A DNA stretch of 64,000 nt from NCBI RefSeq assembly GCF_048771995.1, contig NC_133030.1, positions 59,490,001 through 59,554,000 on the forward strand, given 5' to 3'. The notes below the pieces were generated by a model. That model did no database searches. It was not told where the DNA came from and was given only the letters and a program-made list of their open reading frames with translations. The stretch's first letter is position 1, and the number at the start of each line of letters is the position of its first letter. Below are positions 12,336 through 24,400 of the stretch, piece after piece. Made by a program: the position numbers and the translations under genes. Source of the stretch: Taeniopygia guttata (taxonomy: Eukaryota > Chordata > Aves > Passeriformes > Estrildidae).

Positions 12336-13527
12336 TCGTCTACTTTTTGCCAAATTCACCTCTTTTCCTTCAGAAGCTGTTAGAATAATCTCCTAGATTC
12401 TTAAAAATTACTGAAGACTAAAACTGAAATGAGTTAAATGATTTAACCAGGCTTCAGGGTTCTGTCTTTTAAATCAGCTCACATAAATGCAGCCTAATGA
12501 AATTCAGCCACGATGAACATCTGCAGTTTGCCTAATATTCCTATCTAAACAGCTGGGATGGCATTCAAATTTATTATCACATGTCAGGATTGAAAAAAAC
12601 CCATTTAAACAAACCAACAATGCTATTCAGAGGTATATTATTCTTTGGCTTTGAGGAAAAATACATTAAAATGCATATTTTCAGTTAGATAGGATAAACC
12701 AGTCTTTTGATACACTCTGAGCTGGAAAACATAGGGATATATTTTGCTTCCCATGTCTGCTCCATTAATGTGAACCAAGGCTAATAGTCAATCTTATCAC
12801 AGTAATTCCATTTTTTAATCCACAGAAAAGATTCTTTTCTTTTGCTAGACCATTCAGTGGCTCTGAGTTTTAATCCTTAAAGGGATGGGGCTGAATCTTT
12901 AAGTTCTTTTAACAGAAAAGTTTGCTCCAGGTCTCAGGTGACAGCAGAATCCCCTCCTGTCCCATCCCCAGGTTTAATTTATTTAATCCGTGTCAAAATC
13001 CTTCCAGCTCTGCCTATAAAGATTTCCACAGATGACAAATCTGAGCTGGTTACATCCTGGCTCATTTTTCCTTCAAATCATAAAGGTTAAAAACATATTT
13101 ATTTTTGCCTTCAGCATCCTTAAATTCTTAGAAATTATATTAGACAGGTCTAGCTTTTATTTTACAGTACTGAATCTGAATCAGGGCAAAAGATACAAAT
13201 GTATTTTGCTCCTGTGTGATGCAGTATTCCAGAAGTTGGGCATCCTAATCCATCCCCAGTTCTCTTGAAAGCCCCAGACCAGGTGGTCTCTGGGGAATGC
13301 TGGGGCTGGAGCCAAGCACATGTAGCTTTATCTTAGAATTTCAACATGAAAGGGAAAAAAACAGCAAAAGGGAGGGAGTTTTATAATTGTAACTAAAAAG
13401 TGATCACGATAAGCCCTCAGTATTTCACTTTAAACTAACTCCCTTGAGGCAGAAAATAGAAAGAGGCCTGGAAAGTTTGCAAATCAGGGACAGTAAAAGA
13501 GATGTGAGGACGATTTGTGTAGCACTC

Positions 13528-13562
13528 AAATACACACACACAATGTAATTGCCTGTTTTATT
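13528..13562 (-). terminator. PPM1A: Distal poly(A) signal of PPM1A with GU-rich downstream element
   Basis: Minus-strand AATAAA at 13562-13557 is followed about 18 nt later by a CA cleavage dinucleotide (around 13545-13544). An immediate TGTGTGTGTG tract then reads on to about 13531. Hexamer, spacing, CA and GU-rich element together form a canonical cleavage/polyadenylation site. A second, less complete candidate is AATAAA at 13792-13787. Confidence 0.65.
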
Positions 13563-13670
13563 TAGTGGAATCACTTTTGTAGATTAGAAATATTTCCAAT
13601 TCCCGTTTACTTCAATGCAAGCCTCCACCATCGACAGGCGTAACGCAGTTTGTTCAACTGATTCCAAACG

Positions 13671-13703
13671 AAAAAAAAAAGAAAAAAAAAAGAAAAAAAA
13701 AAA
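13671..13703 (+). repeat. (A10G)n repeat
   Basis: Three blocks of ten or more A separated by single G. It lies within the distal PPM1A 3' UTR, where the transcript would read as a long U-rich tract. Confidence 0.85.
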
Positions 13704-14711
13704 CTACAATCTCAAAAGTTAAGTTAGAAACTAAGTTCACACATTTTCTTTGGGACCAGGAATCTGTACATAGTACAAAATATACATTTATTGAACTTTC
13801 TGTAAACACACAGTTTGAATTGTGTAAAACTGTAAATAGTGGGTGAACTACGTGGAGAATAATTTATTATATATTGTTATACATTCTACTTAAGGAAAAT
13901 AGTTATGCTCTTGTATATTACTCTGTTAAATTTATAAATTCCATAATGAAGCTGTGTAATCTGCAAACATGCTTTTCAAGCTTAAATCTCTCCATTCGTA
14001 ACACACATTTATACAGGTCATCAATGAAAAAAGTTACACTTTCCACAAAATAGATATAAAGAGGTCATGAATTTTCTAAAAAGACAGGCACAGCATGTCA
14101 CTACAAACGAGACTCTTATGGTACGGTGTGGAGTCAATTCTGTGAGAAGACAGGTGAAAACTCTCTAATTCAGCATGTTTGTACGTGGTCTTAGGAACAA
14201 GACAGATGCTAGAACCCAAAATCTCTGCTTGTAAAGATTTATCAAATAGCTGGTCCTGGAAGTCAAAGCTCACACTTTTCAGATATCCAGCACTCTCTGG
14301 CTGGGAGAACCTCAGCTTTTGTCTCCTATCAGCTGTTGGTCACGAGTAATTGAGTTTTCTGAGCAGTGAAATACCTGGCTCCATTTGCCAAGAACATTTG
14401 CATAATTCAGCACTTACTCCAAAAAGGGGATTCCTGGCACCAAAGAGTTAGATCTGGTTAATAAATACAATTTAGCTCTTGGTGCCCAAGGTCATCAGCA
14501 AGAACAGGCTGGCAAACCCCAACTCCCATGGGCTGCAGGGCATTAACCCATGGAACAAGAGGTAACAGCATCCCAACACTGGGGACTCTGTGCAGTGCCC
14601 AGTTTCCAATTTAAGGGGCTGGAAATTTCAAATTACAGCAGACTTCTCAGTCTGGCATCACTCAGCAAAAATAAAAAGTTCCCCTATAAACACTGTCAAA
14701 GATCCTTTCAC

Positions 14712-14800
14712 AGCACAGTCCACAGGATGATCTGGGTTGGAAGAGCCTTAAAGATCATCCAGTTCCAACCTTTCAGGAGTCCATCATTGGACATGGATAT
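14712..14800 (-). mobile_element. CR1 3' end remnant inside the PPM1A 3' UTR
   Basis: CTGGGTTGGAAGAGCCTTAA, AGATCATCCAGTTCCAACC and a following CATTGGACATGG match the reverse-complement CR1 terminus. It is in sense relative to the PPM1A transcript. The far boundary is unclear. Confidence 0.7.
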
Positions 14801-15748
14801 AATTCTATGTAAATTCAGGACATTTATTCCTACATTCTCAAGGTCTCATTGTCTTTCCATCCTGGATATGCCATTTTGGATTTCATTTGTTTGCAGCTAA
14901 AAGCACTGCATCCAAGATCAAACCTCTTAAACTGTACTCTTCTGAGGTTTTAAAAGCAAAAAAAATTCTTAGACATTTAAAGAATTAAGAAATTATCTCA
15001 GATTAACCAAACATTTTGCTTTAACATTACCACTGTCTTCCCTTTTTCAAAACCTAAACTGAAATAAGATTACATTTGGTTTTCATTCCAAGAGAAGTGG
15101 GATAGTTAAGGCTCCAACAACACGTGCAGAATTTGTATGTTGTGAGCAAAAGCTTCATCAACATCAGCAGGATGTAAAGTTAAGTTTGTGCCTGATTTTT
15201 CCAAGCCTATCTGACTGATTTTCCCCTGTAGTGTGAACAGAAATACTGTGATCCAGCCTGAAATCCCAACACTGAAAATGAAATTGGGTACCCAGTATTT
15301 GCACTGCTCGGAGTGGCTGGAATTCAGTAACAGCCGAATTGAAACTCTGGACCTTATTCTACAGGCATCAATATAATAAAAGTATTGAAGGTTTGAGGAT
15401 CTGCTGGTCTGTTGTCTCATTATTCCTAAATCTATTATTCCATTGATTATTATTCTATAAATTATTCCATTCATTTCTCAAAATAAATAATAATGGCAGC
15501 TCCAGAGGCCTCCTCACAACACACACGGGGAGTCCTGTCCACCTGGAAAAACCCCACATTCCCACCCAAGCTCTTCAGAGCCAACACTGCAAGGAAGCAA
15601 AAAGGAATTTCAGCTTTGCCTCAATGTTACTGAGCAAACTGAGAAGTGCTGATGTCGTGCTCCTGAAGGAAAATGGTACTGCCTGACACAGCACCCACCC
15701 TTCAGATAAATGGCTGGTCACACACTGGTTTTATTATTCCCATTTTGG

Positions 15749-15780
15749 AAAAAAAAAAAAAGAAAGAAAAAATAAGAAAG
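15749..15780 (+). repeat. A-rich run in PPM1A 3' UTR
   Basis: A13 followed by GAAAG/AATAAG words. U-rich in the transcript. Confidence 0.7.
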
Positions 15781-18740
15781 CAGGTGCCTAGTGATATTTT
15801 AAAAAGTACTTGGGCAGGAATCAGTTCAAGTAATGTGTAAAAATATGGCTATGCAAAAACCACTCTGGAAATCTGACCTGTCATCCCACTTCTACCCAAG
15901 TTTTGACACTTTCAGATTTTCTTGGTTCTATAAAAGGCATTTTTTTTTAAGTTAAGCCCACTTTCCCAACTTTTGTGGTGCAAAAGTTGGGGGGTTTTGT
16001 GGTCTTTGCATTTAAAGCAAACCTTTCCCAAAACACCTTCCTAAGACATCAATATCACTCCTGTTCTCTTAGCCTGGAAGCGAAGACTTTAGAAGAATGT
16101 GTACAAGAGATGGGAAAAGAAAGATCTGTATTACTGCTACTCAAAAGGAACATCAAACAAAAACACAGAGAAAATGAGAAATATGCACAAAGCCTAAGTT
16201 ACTACAAGTCAACAACTCTGACACAATCAGGGGATTAAAGCCCCAGACATTTTTTTCACATACTAAGTAAATGGTAGAAATAGTTGTCATTTTTGTAGAA
16301 ACTAATTGTCAACGGGAGACAATGTAAACTCAACTTTTAATGTCTATTTTTTTTTCTACTTCAATGCATTTAGTGGTCCATGATACTAAAGAGAAGCTTC
16401 AAGTTTTCCTACAGCTTCCTGACCTCCTGAGAACGTATGCCACAGCCCAGGTGGCTGCTATCTCATTTATAAAGCAACATTGTTAAGCAAAATAAGGCCA
16501 CAGAGTGCTTCAGATGTGCACACCTGGGTCTGCAGAAAGCTGCAGACTGTGCAAGCACTCCAGAAAAAGCTCACAAAAGATTGGAGTCTCTGATCAGTAT
16601 TTCAGACAGGTCAGTCAAAATTATTTAGCCACAGAGTGATACTTTTAAATTCTGCTCCTTTCTTACAGCTTATAGCAGGAATCACATTCATTTTTTTTGT
16701 GCTCCAGCATCCTTGAAATTCACATCTGGAGCCTCTTTTCACAGAGTCAAAAAACCTCTCCAGCCAGATGGAGAGTTTACACTCTGAACTGGCCTGTAAA
16801 GGCTCAGGTATAATCACCTCAGACACAGGTAGTTGTAGTAACAAGGAGCCACACTCATTATCCAGGAGACATTATTTTCATAGCTGGTAAAGCTTGGCCC
16901 CAAGTAACAATCCATTTTCTACACAAGAATGTCAGGTACAGCCTTGTAGCTCTACAGTTTTGCTGCCTCTGAACCTATGCAAGGTACATCAGGTTTGTAT
17001 CAAACACTGTATTTGCCAAAGGATGAGGAAAAGGGCACTGGCTTTCCTAAAGGTTAGCCCCTTCCAGACGTGGCCAAGTTTAAATAGCAAGGAATTGAAA
17101 CACACCAAGTCATTTGTGCACAAATCAGTTCAAGAAGGTGCAGGCAGAGATGGAGGTGAACATCTTGGCATGATGAAATCCTGATGTACATTGAACTAAG
17201 GTAAGCTGTAACAACCATATCATTAACCTAATTGTGGCAGCCACGCTGTCTCTCCCACAGGACAGAGCTCCAAACCTCCAGAGAATGCGAACACAGAGGA
17301 AGTTGTCAGCACAGAACTCACACACAAGACACTGAGACCAAAGTTTGATGGTTCCAGTTTAAAGAAAAACGTTTATCAAAGCAAAATGTTTGTCTAAAGC
17401 AGGGAAAGATCTGCAAAGACTTCAATGCTCCCTACACAGGCCATCATTTAGCTGGGTGTGGTTTCCCAAACTGTGGCAGGAGGGGTGAGGCAAGCATTCC
17501 TTTGCTCTCACTCCTGTCTCCCCACTCTCCATTTTTCCCTAGCACCAGTACCCCACAGCTGGATTATCAATTTACCCAGCTCAAGAGGACAATTTTTTTT
17601 CCTTCTCCTAACTGCACACCCACTTAAGGAAAGCACTGGCACAAGAAAAGTCAGTAGGGGAAAACCAGGAGCAATGGTTTAGTCTTGGCCTAAGATCATG
17701 AAACCATATCCTTAGACCATAAACTACTAAAAATGGAATGCAATAGGAAGTGTCTCCTATCCCAGTGTATAAAATTAAGGCGGGATTCTTATCAGGGAAT
17801 CAACTGAAGTGAAAACTGATCCCTAATTTTGTTACATCATCTTAAGCTTCCAAATCTTGAACTGAGCAAAATGGCTCAGACATGAACCTATATAGACAGC
17901 ACCAGCTTTGCAATAAATAATGTAATGGACACTGAAGTCAGTTTGCTACAAGAAAACGTTGGAAAGATCAGCTTTGGCACCTGCAGGAACTCTCAAGGTA
18001 AGTGCTACCCTGACTCATCTGCTGCTCAGTAGTCACCAGGCACCTTGCTGACACAACCTTCAGAGCAGTTTAACCACAAGCTGATGAAATTCCTCTCTCC
18101 AATTCTGACTCCAGCTCAAAGTTTAACTGAGTGATGGCTGTGCCTCAAGGCCATGGTGGTGCTGCTCCTGGGCCAGCTGAGAGCAAGCCCAGCTGAAAGG
18201 CTCAGGCTCTGTTTCTGCCCCAGCAAGAGTACCGGGGACTCTACAGATACAAAGGATTTACAAAGCCTTGCAAACCTAGGATCCTACTTAATGTCACTGC
18301 ATTCAGTTCATCCAACATTGGTTTAAAGCACATTTTAGAAGCCTCTGTCTTGAACATATTTTCAATGCTGAATTAGTGAGAATTATTTGGAACAGTTGTC
18401 TATAAAGCAGTTACAGGTATTCTCCCAGAACGATCAGCCAAACATTTAATCTATGACAAAACTCACAGAAACTGTAGCCAGTGAAGCTGTCAAATGTAGA
18501 AGGAAAACAAAGTTGCATGGCATACGAAGCAAAGTAGCTTTACAAATGTAATTTCCTTTTAAAAACAAGCAAATTGGGACCATCCTATTTGAACATGTAT
18601 TTAAAAATACATCTGTTAACATCACACAATTTTCATTTTTGTCACACATGAATCTTTTTCCAAGAGGGAAATAAATAGCACACAATATTTCAAAATAAAA
18701 ATTGCTGCCTTGCCCCTGAGGTGCTAATGTTTTTAGCATT

Positions 18741-18755
18741 AAAAAAAAAAAAAAA
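18741..18755 (+). repeat. Poly(A) run in PPM1A 3' UTR
   Basis: Fifteen A; poly(U) in the transcript. Confidence 0.85.
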
Positions 18756-21372
18756 GTTTCTGGTGCACGAAGGAGATGCACAAAGGTGCAAAAGTGCCTT
18801 TTTCATCTCAGAGCAGTGAAAAAAGTACAGCTTGCCTCTTTTCTAGGATGCTTTATATACTTGACTCATTTATTCTGTAATCAAAGTCTGTATCTAAAAT
18901 GGCAGTGTTTATGCATACATCATAATTCAGTGCTCTGAGCTCATCAAAACGCTGAACGTAGGCGGGAGAGAGAAAGGCCTGAAACGGGCTTTCTGCACTC
19001 CCCTCAAACCTACTCACATTGCCTGTAGCAACAGCAGAATTATTTTCTTTCTAACCTTCAGGAGACCTCGTCAGAAGAGGCTTCAAAAATCTCCTTTGTC
19101 ACTGAGACAGTTTAAGTGATTATGGTTTGAAGTATGGCTTTTCACACCACAGTTTTGCTTCTGATTTTTAAAGTTTAAAACTCAAAGGTTCCACAGTCCA
19201 GTTCAAGGTTTTGCAGTTTCCAAAACTAAACCTTAGTCTCTATGAAAAAAAGGACAGAATTTTATCTGCCTAGTCCTAAATTAAGTCTAGCTTTTCGCAC
19301 TAATACACCATGTATTATTAAATATGCTCGTTAATTAGGTGCCTGTGAAGCTATAACTTAACATCATTATAGTCTTGCACTCTACAACAAAATTAGACAT
19401 TTTAAGCATTTATTCATAGGTAGGTAAGGAACTGGTTCTTTAAGCAAAAATTGCTATAAATTTATAAATACAAATAGTGCTTATGTTTTCTTCATTCATG
19501 CTTGAACAGATTACAAACTGAATACAATGAAGTTACGTTTAAGCACCCCACATAGACAAGAGGGATAAAAGAAAAGTTTGCTGGTATATACTATACTTAG
19601 TTCCAAGACACTATAAGTTACTTTTTCACTGTTCAGTGTTCCCTAACTCTGCATTAGTTTTAAGGCTATATATACAAATATGTATATGTCAAAGTTAGGG
19701 AAAGACAAATATAGCAAAATGCATTGTACTACATTTTCCTATCAAAAGTAATTATACACCAAGTTCTGATTCTGTTTAACTGCAGTAAATGTTACAATCT
19801 ACTTGTTTTACTGATTTTCCTTTTGAGGAATCTGCCTACTAAATGAGTAAACTACATATTAAATACAATATTCTCAACCAAAAAGACAATACAAGGTGCA
19901 CAAAACAGCAGTTTTGCAAACACGACTGACTTGAAAACTTAATTTTCGTATGCTCAATGGGAGAAAGCTAAGCTTAAATCAAATTAGTTTATTATCTTAT
20001 AAAATTTTAAATTAGAATTTTAAACAACAAACAGTTAAATATTGTCAACATGCTATACCTCAAATCACAAGTACTGTTTAACCACTAGTCTCTCATTCTA
20101 AGTGGGTCAATTAAAAACACACACCATAAAATGTTAAAGATTGTCAGGCTTTGACAAATGTATTTTTATCAAACAGTAGGCAAATTCAAACCAATGCACA
20201 TCTTCAGTAGGAAGGGGGGAAAGAAAAAACCAACACCAAAAAGCCTGAAAAAACCCACATTTGTAAAAAATAGGGTAACGGATTAATCCCACATCATCCT
20301 CTAGCATATGGCTATGTCTTGGGCAATAATCAAAATCCTTCCCATTTTAAAAATGGGCTACCAATTAAGAAAAATATTCTTCCACAAGTAAAATATCATT
20401 TACAATGGCACTGACATTTTAAAAGGCAGGAAAAGAAGGAATTACACATTTATGGGTAAATGTCTTGTTTGTTAAATCAAGCTTTATTGATAAAATGGAA
20501 TTCAGAGTATTTTTCTTGGAACAGCAGCAGACCCAGCCAATCAGGATTGTAAAAATGCTGCAGACTCCTACTTTATGTAGAAAGTTGTCTTCGTGCTCAG
20601 TGATTAGTAGTTTCAGGTAAGGGTTAATGAAAAAGAGGTGCAAAGAACCAAGGAGTTCTAATGCCAAGGTTGGTACATGTATGAACAGGATACTGTTAAT
20701 AGGGCATGATTTAACTCTCACTGAACTCAAAATCACAAATCCCTTCGACTCAATGTGAGAGCAGGAGTGCATCCAAGAAATGATATATGTTTGTTGAAGA
20801 ATGTGCACTACTCCTAAGTTATTTTTCCATTGCCAAGCGAAATTCACACACTGTATACAATTTCTGGTAGGTTGCCCATGAGTTCAGCTTTCATATAAAC
20901 CAAAAAGTTATCTTTAACAGTTTTGTGCACCTCTTGAGCACCAAGCTGGCTAGGCTGCTGCTCCTTGCAATCCAAAACCACAACATGACTTTTAAAAGGG
21001 ATATATATTGTTGCATCACACAAGCCAAAACATTTCTTCTAACCTTTATAGTGATTTAAAGCGGTTCATAATTAAATATGAGCATTTGTACAAAGACAAT
21101 TGCACTTTACAAAAACAAAATCATACAACATAAATTGCTGGAGTCTGATTTACAACATGAATTTATGGTTTGAAATCACGTTTACAGAAGTCTGTTTTAC
21201 AAAAAAGATCAGTTCCTGGGCTAGATGTTGTACTGCTGTAGTCACTCTCACCAACACATCATATTCCCTTCTTTAATTAAGGTTGAGGATGGATGTTAAG
21301 AAGGGTCACTGAGGTTGGGCTGCACTTTCATTTGCAGGATGAAACGTGAACTCCACAGCTAGATGAGCAGTT

Positions 21373-21402
21373 TTACCACATATCATCAGTTGAGGCAGAA
21401 TC
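21373..21402 (-). CDS. PPM1A: PPM1A exon 6, last nine codons and stop
   Basis: The acceptor TTTTTTCTTTAAG is followed by GAT TCT GCC TCA and on to DSASTDDMW and TAA at 21375-21373. The acidic tail ending in Asp-Met-Trp is the family C-terminus. The exon continues into a long 3' UTR. Confidence 0.93.
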   Translation of the reverse strand, partial: DSASTDDMW

Positions 21403-24400
21403 CTTAAAGAAAAAAGAAGGAACCCTTTAAAGTCTGGAGTGCCCATCCTTGCGGCAGTTTCTGGATAATCCAGACTGAAAAGGGTAAAGACTTAAATCAT
21501 TTCAGGAGTCTCTTTTCTTTCCCCTTTTAGAAACAGCTTTTTAAAAGTATCTAAACCCTTATTTTTAATATTCTTAATTACCAAAATTATTAATATTCTT
21601 AATTAACAAAACATCAGAATCAAGAAATTTCAAAATACGACCGAGTTTTTCATCAATCCTGAAAATAAGATCCTAGAAATGTTACTCAAAAGCATTTCCA
21701 GAGCCTTTCTAGCCATTTCCTGAGTAGTTGGAAGTAATACAAAATGGCTCCACTCAGCTCACAGGTGCAAAAAAAAGAGCAGGATGTGTTACCACCATTA
21801 ACATCTTTTGTGTTTCCAGCCCTCCCTCCTTGCATGGGAAGATACAGACATCAGCTGACACCCTGTTATAACTCAGAGCTATTTTAACACTTTTAATTTA
21901 AGGTTACAGAAGTGTAGTTTAGGTAACTGAAGGAAATCGTAATTTTGGATGGTAATAAAACTGCAAGGGGAAAAAAATAAATGTATATAAAAAAAAAATA
22001 TTGGAAGGAGAAGCATGCTGTGCTTCAAATCATAATTGTATGGTCACATTACTTGGGTCTTTCAGCGTATCCAATACCTGAGTGTCCCAAAAATTAATTC
22101 AATTTAGGCCCACAGGCAACAGCAGATTTTGTATAACTACCACAAGCCTGACAAATGTTTAACCAAATCCTGGTTTAACCAGTATTTAATTTTACCAAGT
22201 GCTTAATCCATTTGGTTTGTGTCAGACTGCTTGTTTAGACTGCTCTGTATTCAGCTTTCTCTACCAGCCTCATCAGGTGGGCTCACAGGTTAACCACGAG
22301 CAAGAGGGGCCACAGCTCTGCAGCTGAAGTAACAGCTGAATCAGCAGCATAGGAGTCAGAACAAACTGTTCCTGTGCACCACCTTTGGTTTCAGCATCAT
22401 CTGCTCCTTCTCCCTAAGCAATTAAGGGGCAGGATGGGCTTTTACAACAGCTCATCCTGGTGCTTCCACAGCTACACCTCCCTGTCATTACTGAGGCTGC
22501 AGGAGGTAGAAATATTACTTCTCTTCAAGAGCACTGCCTTAGTGACTCCTTGGAGAGGAAAGAGGCTAATTAAGTCTCTAGCAATGCCACACATGATAAT
22601 TTCTTAGCACTGAAGTTCTGCACCCTTCATTCAAACTTGCACACAGAATCCATTGCAAACCAGAGAGGAACAGTTGGCATGGAGGTGTAGTTAAAAAAAA
22701 AACACCAACTGAAATTGCCCTTTGCAAAAGTACCACCTCCAGCTTTTCCTTCAAGACCAGAAGTAGCAAAGGAGAGCAATTACATGAAAGAGCAAAATAG
22801 TTGTTTCAAGAATGAAGAATAAAAGCATGAGTAAAAATGCAGGCGCTCCTTGCCAACTATTCCATATGCAAATTTCTGTATCCCAGTTGCCAACATGATC
22901 AAAAAATTTGTGTACTGCAGGTCTGTAGAACAGCAACATACTACAGAATGTATATCAAGATAAAGCATCCTCTTTCAGGATAAAAATAGAACGAAGGCTG
23001 CCAAATAAAACTAGTGCACGGTTGTAAGGCCAACGCACAATCTTTATGTCTGGCTGCATTTCACTTCTATCACATCCAAGCATGGAAGTAATTTCTGCTG
23101 ATAGTTAAAGGATCAGTTTAACTGCTCCACGAGTTACTGCATTTTCAGTGACAGAATGCTGTTTCTGGTGATCAAACTGCCACTGGAATCATGCTCATGT
23201 TCACTGCTTGGTTTTATTTCCCCCCATCCTGACAGTGGATTTATGTCTCTCTCAGCACTGACATATAAGAACCCAAAGTGTTTGCTTGCTGTAAAATGCT
23301 CTATGCTTAAGAATAGAAGTGTTTACACAGTCCATTTGGTAAACTAATATATTCTTAACACATCCATTTAACCTTTAGATATAGCATTTTTCTTCTTGAT
23401 ATTTAGGAAAAATTGTCTCCTATAAAGAAGGGGGAAAAGAGACCCCCCCATGACTCTTTCCACCATTTGGCAGCACTTGGAAACCCAAGCAGGACTGAAA
23501 GAATGAAATTCCAGAGGACAAATGAATCAACCCTACAGGAGTTTTGAGCTGATGATCAGCAGAAGGCAGCAGAAAACAATTAAAAAACACAGTCCAAAAA
23601 GCACGACAGTGTTATTCCTTTCTTGGGGGAAGAGGTCTTTAACAGGAATTTGCAATATCTTTCTTTACAAAACAGCTCAAATAATCGGGGTGGGGAGAAA
23701 GAGAATGTAGGAGAAAAGATACTTACAGCATCATCATTCCTGTAGGGGTTCAGTCTGTTATACACAGCTTCAATCACACTCCGTCTAGAGGAAAAAAAAA
23801 AAAAAAAAACAACAAAAAATCCACAAGATTTTAAGTATTTTTCTTTTTTTTTCCCCAAGTCAAATTCCCAGTTTTAATTTTAATGCAAACTTTAGAAGAC
23901 TCCAAATTCACAGAACCATTTTTACTGCAAGCTAGCACTAAGTGTCCTTAAAGAGTCCATATAATTAAAAACCTTTAGGCTCAAGATAAACAAGGCTGAA
24001 TATCCCTCAGAGTTCAGCAGGAGAAGGGCAGAACCTGACAATCAGATCTTCACTTTGAAAAAGGGCAGCAGAAACCTCAGTGGACATTGAATATCCTGGT
24101 CATTTGTGCCCAAAAACCACTGCAATATTGCCTCATGTATTACGGCATGTATTATGTATTACTTCCATAGGGGAACAGTGTTGTGTTATTTTCTGGACAT
24201 AAAAAAATTACATTCTGAAGTATATTTTGTTTGTGTTATGTCCTAAAACGTACTTCCCATGTGCAAACATGAAAAAAAATAGATCTAGAACAATACTCTT
24301 CTACAATGACATGACAAACACTCTCCTACAATTTTTTCTCAAAAAAACCCAAACAACAACAAATCAAATTTGCAGGTTTGTGTATTGTATCTTCAGAATT

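Larger units (their letters stand above)
9599..13527. other. Intergenic stretch between CR1 and the PPM1A 3' end
   Basis: No gene recognised. Holds one CR1 remnant (12277-12335) and an A-rich repeat (11079-11119). A GC-richer patch at about 10607-10690 follows an ACAATAAAC word but could not be tied to any LTR. Confidence 0.5.
13544..21372 (-). other. PPM1A: Probable PPM1A 3' UTR, about 7.8 kb
   Basis: No other gene, splice-like exon or long meaningful frame is seen between the stop codon and the strong poly(A) signal at 13562-13557. The region is AT-rich and carries only one recognisable transposon piece (a CR1 3' end near 14712-14800). Other minus-strand AATAAA hexamers occur inside it, for example 20488-20483 and 13792-13787, so shorter 3' ends are likely. 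A long 3' UTR is typical of vertebrate PPM1A. The exact extent is inferred, not shown. Confidence 0.6.

Noticed and set aside
1..13500. A neighbouring gene downstream (SIX6OS1/SIX6 side by vertebrate gene order)
   Set aside because: No homeodomain or other recognisable exon present.
13671..13703. A-rich run as the tail of a retroposed copy
   Set aside because: No target duplication or adjacent cDNA-like sequence; regular single-G interruptions fit a microsatellite.
20419..20847. 142-codon minus-strand frame downstream of the PPM1A stop
   Set aside because: Within the 3' UTR; no family resemblance, no start context or splice signals supporting it.
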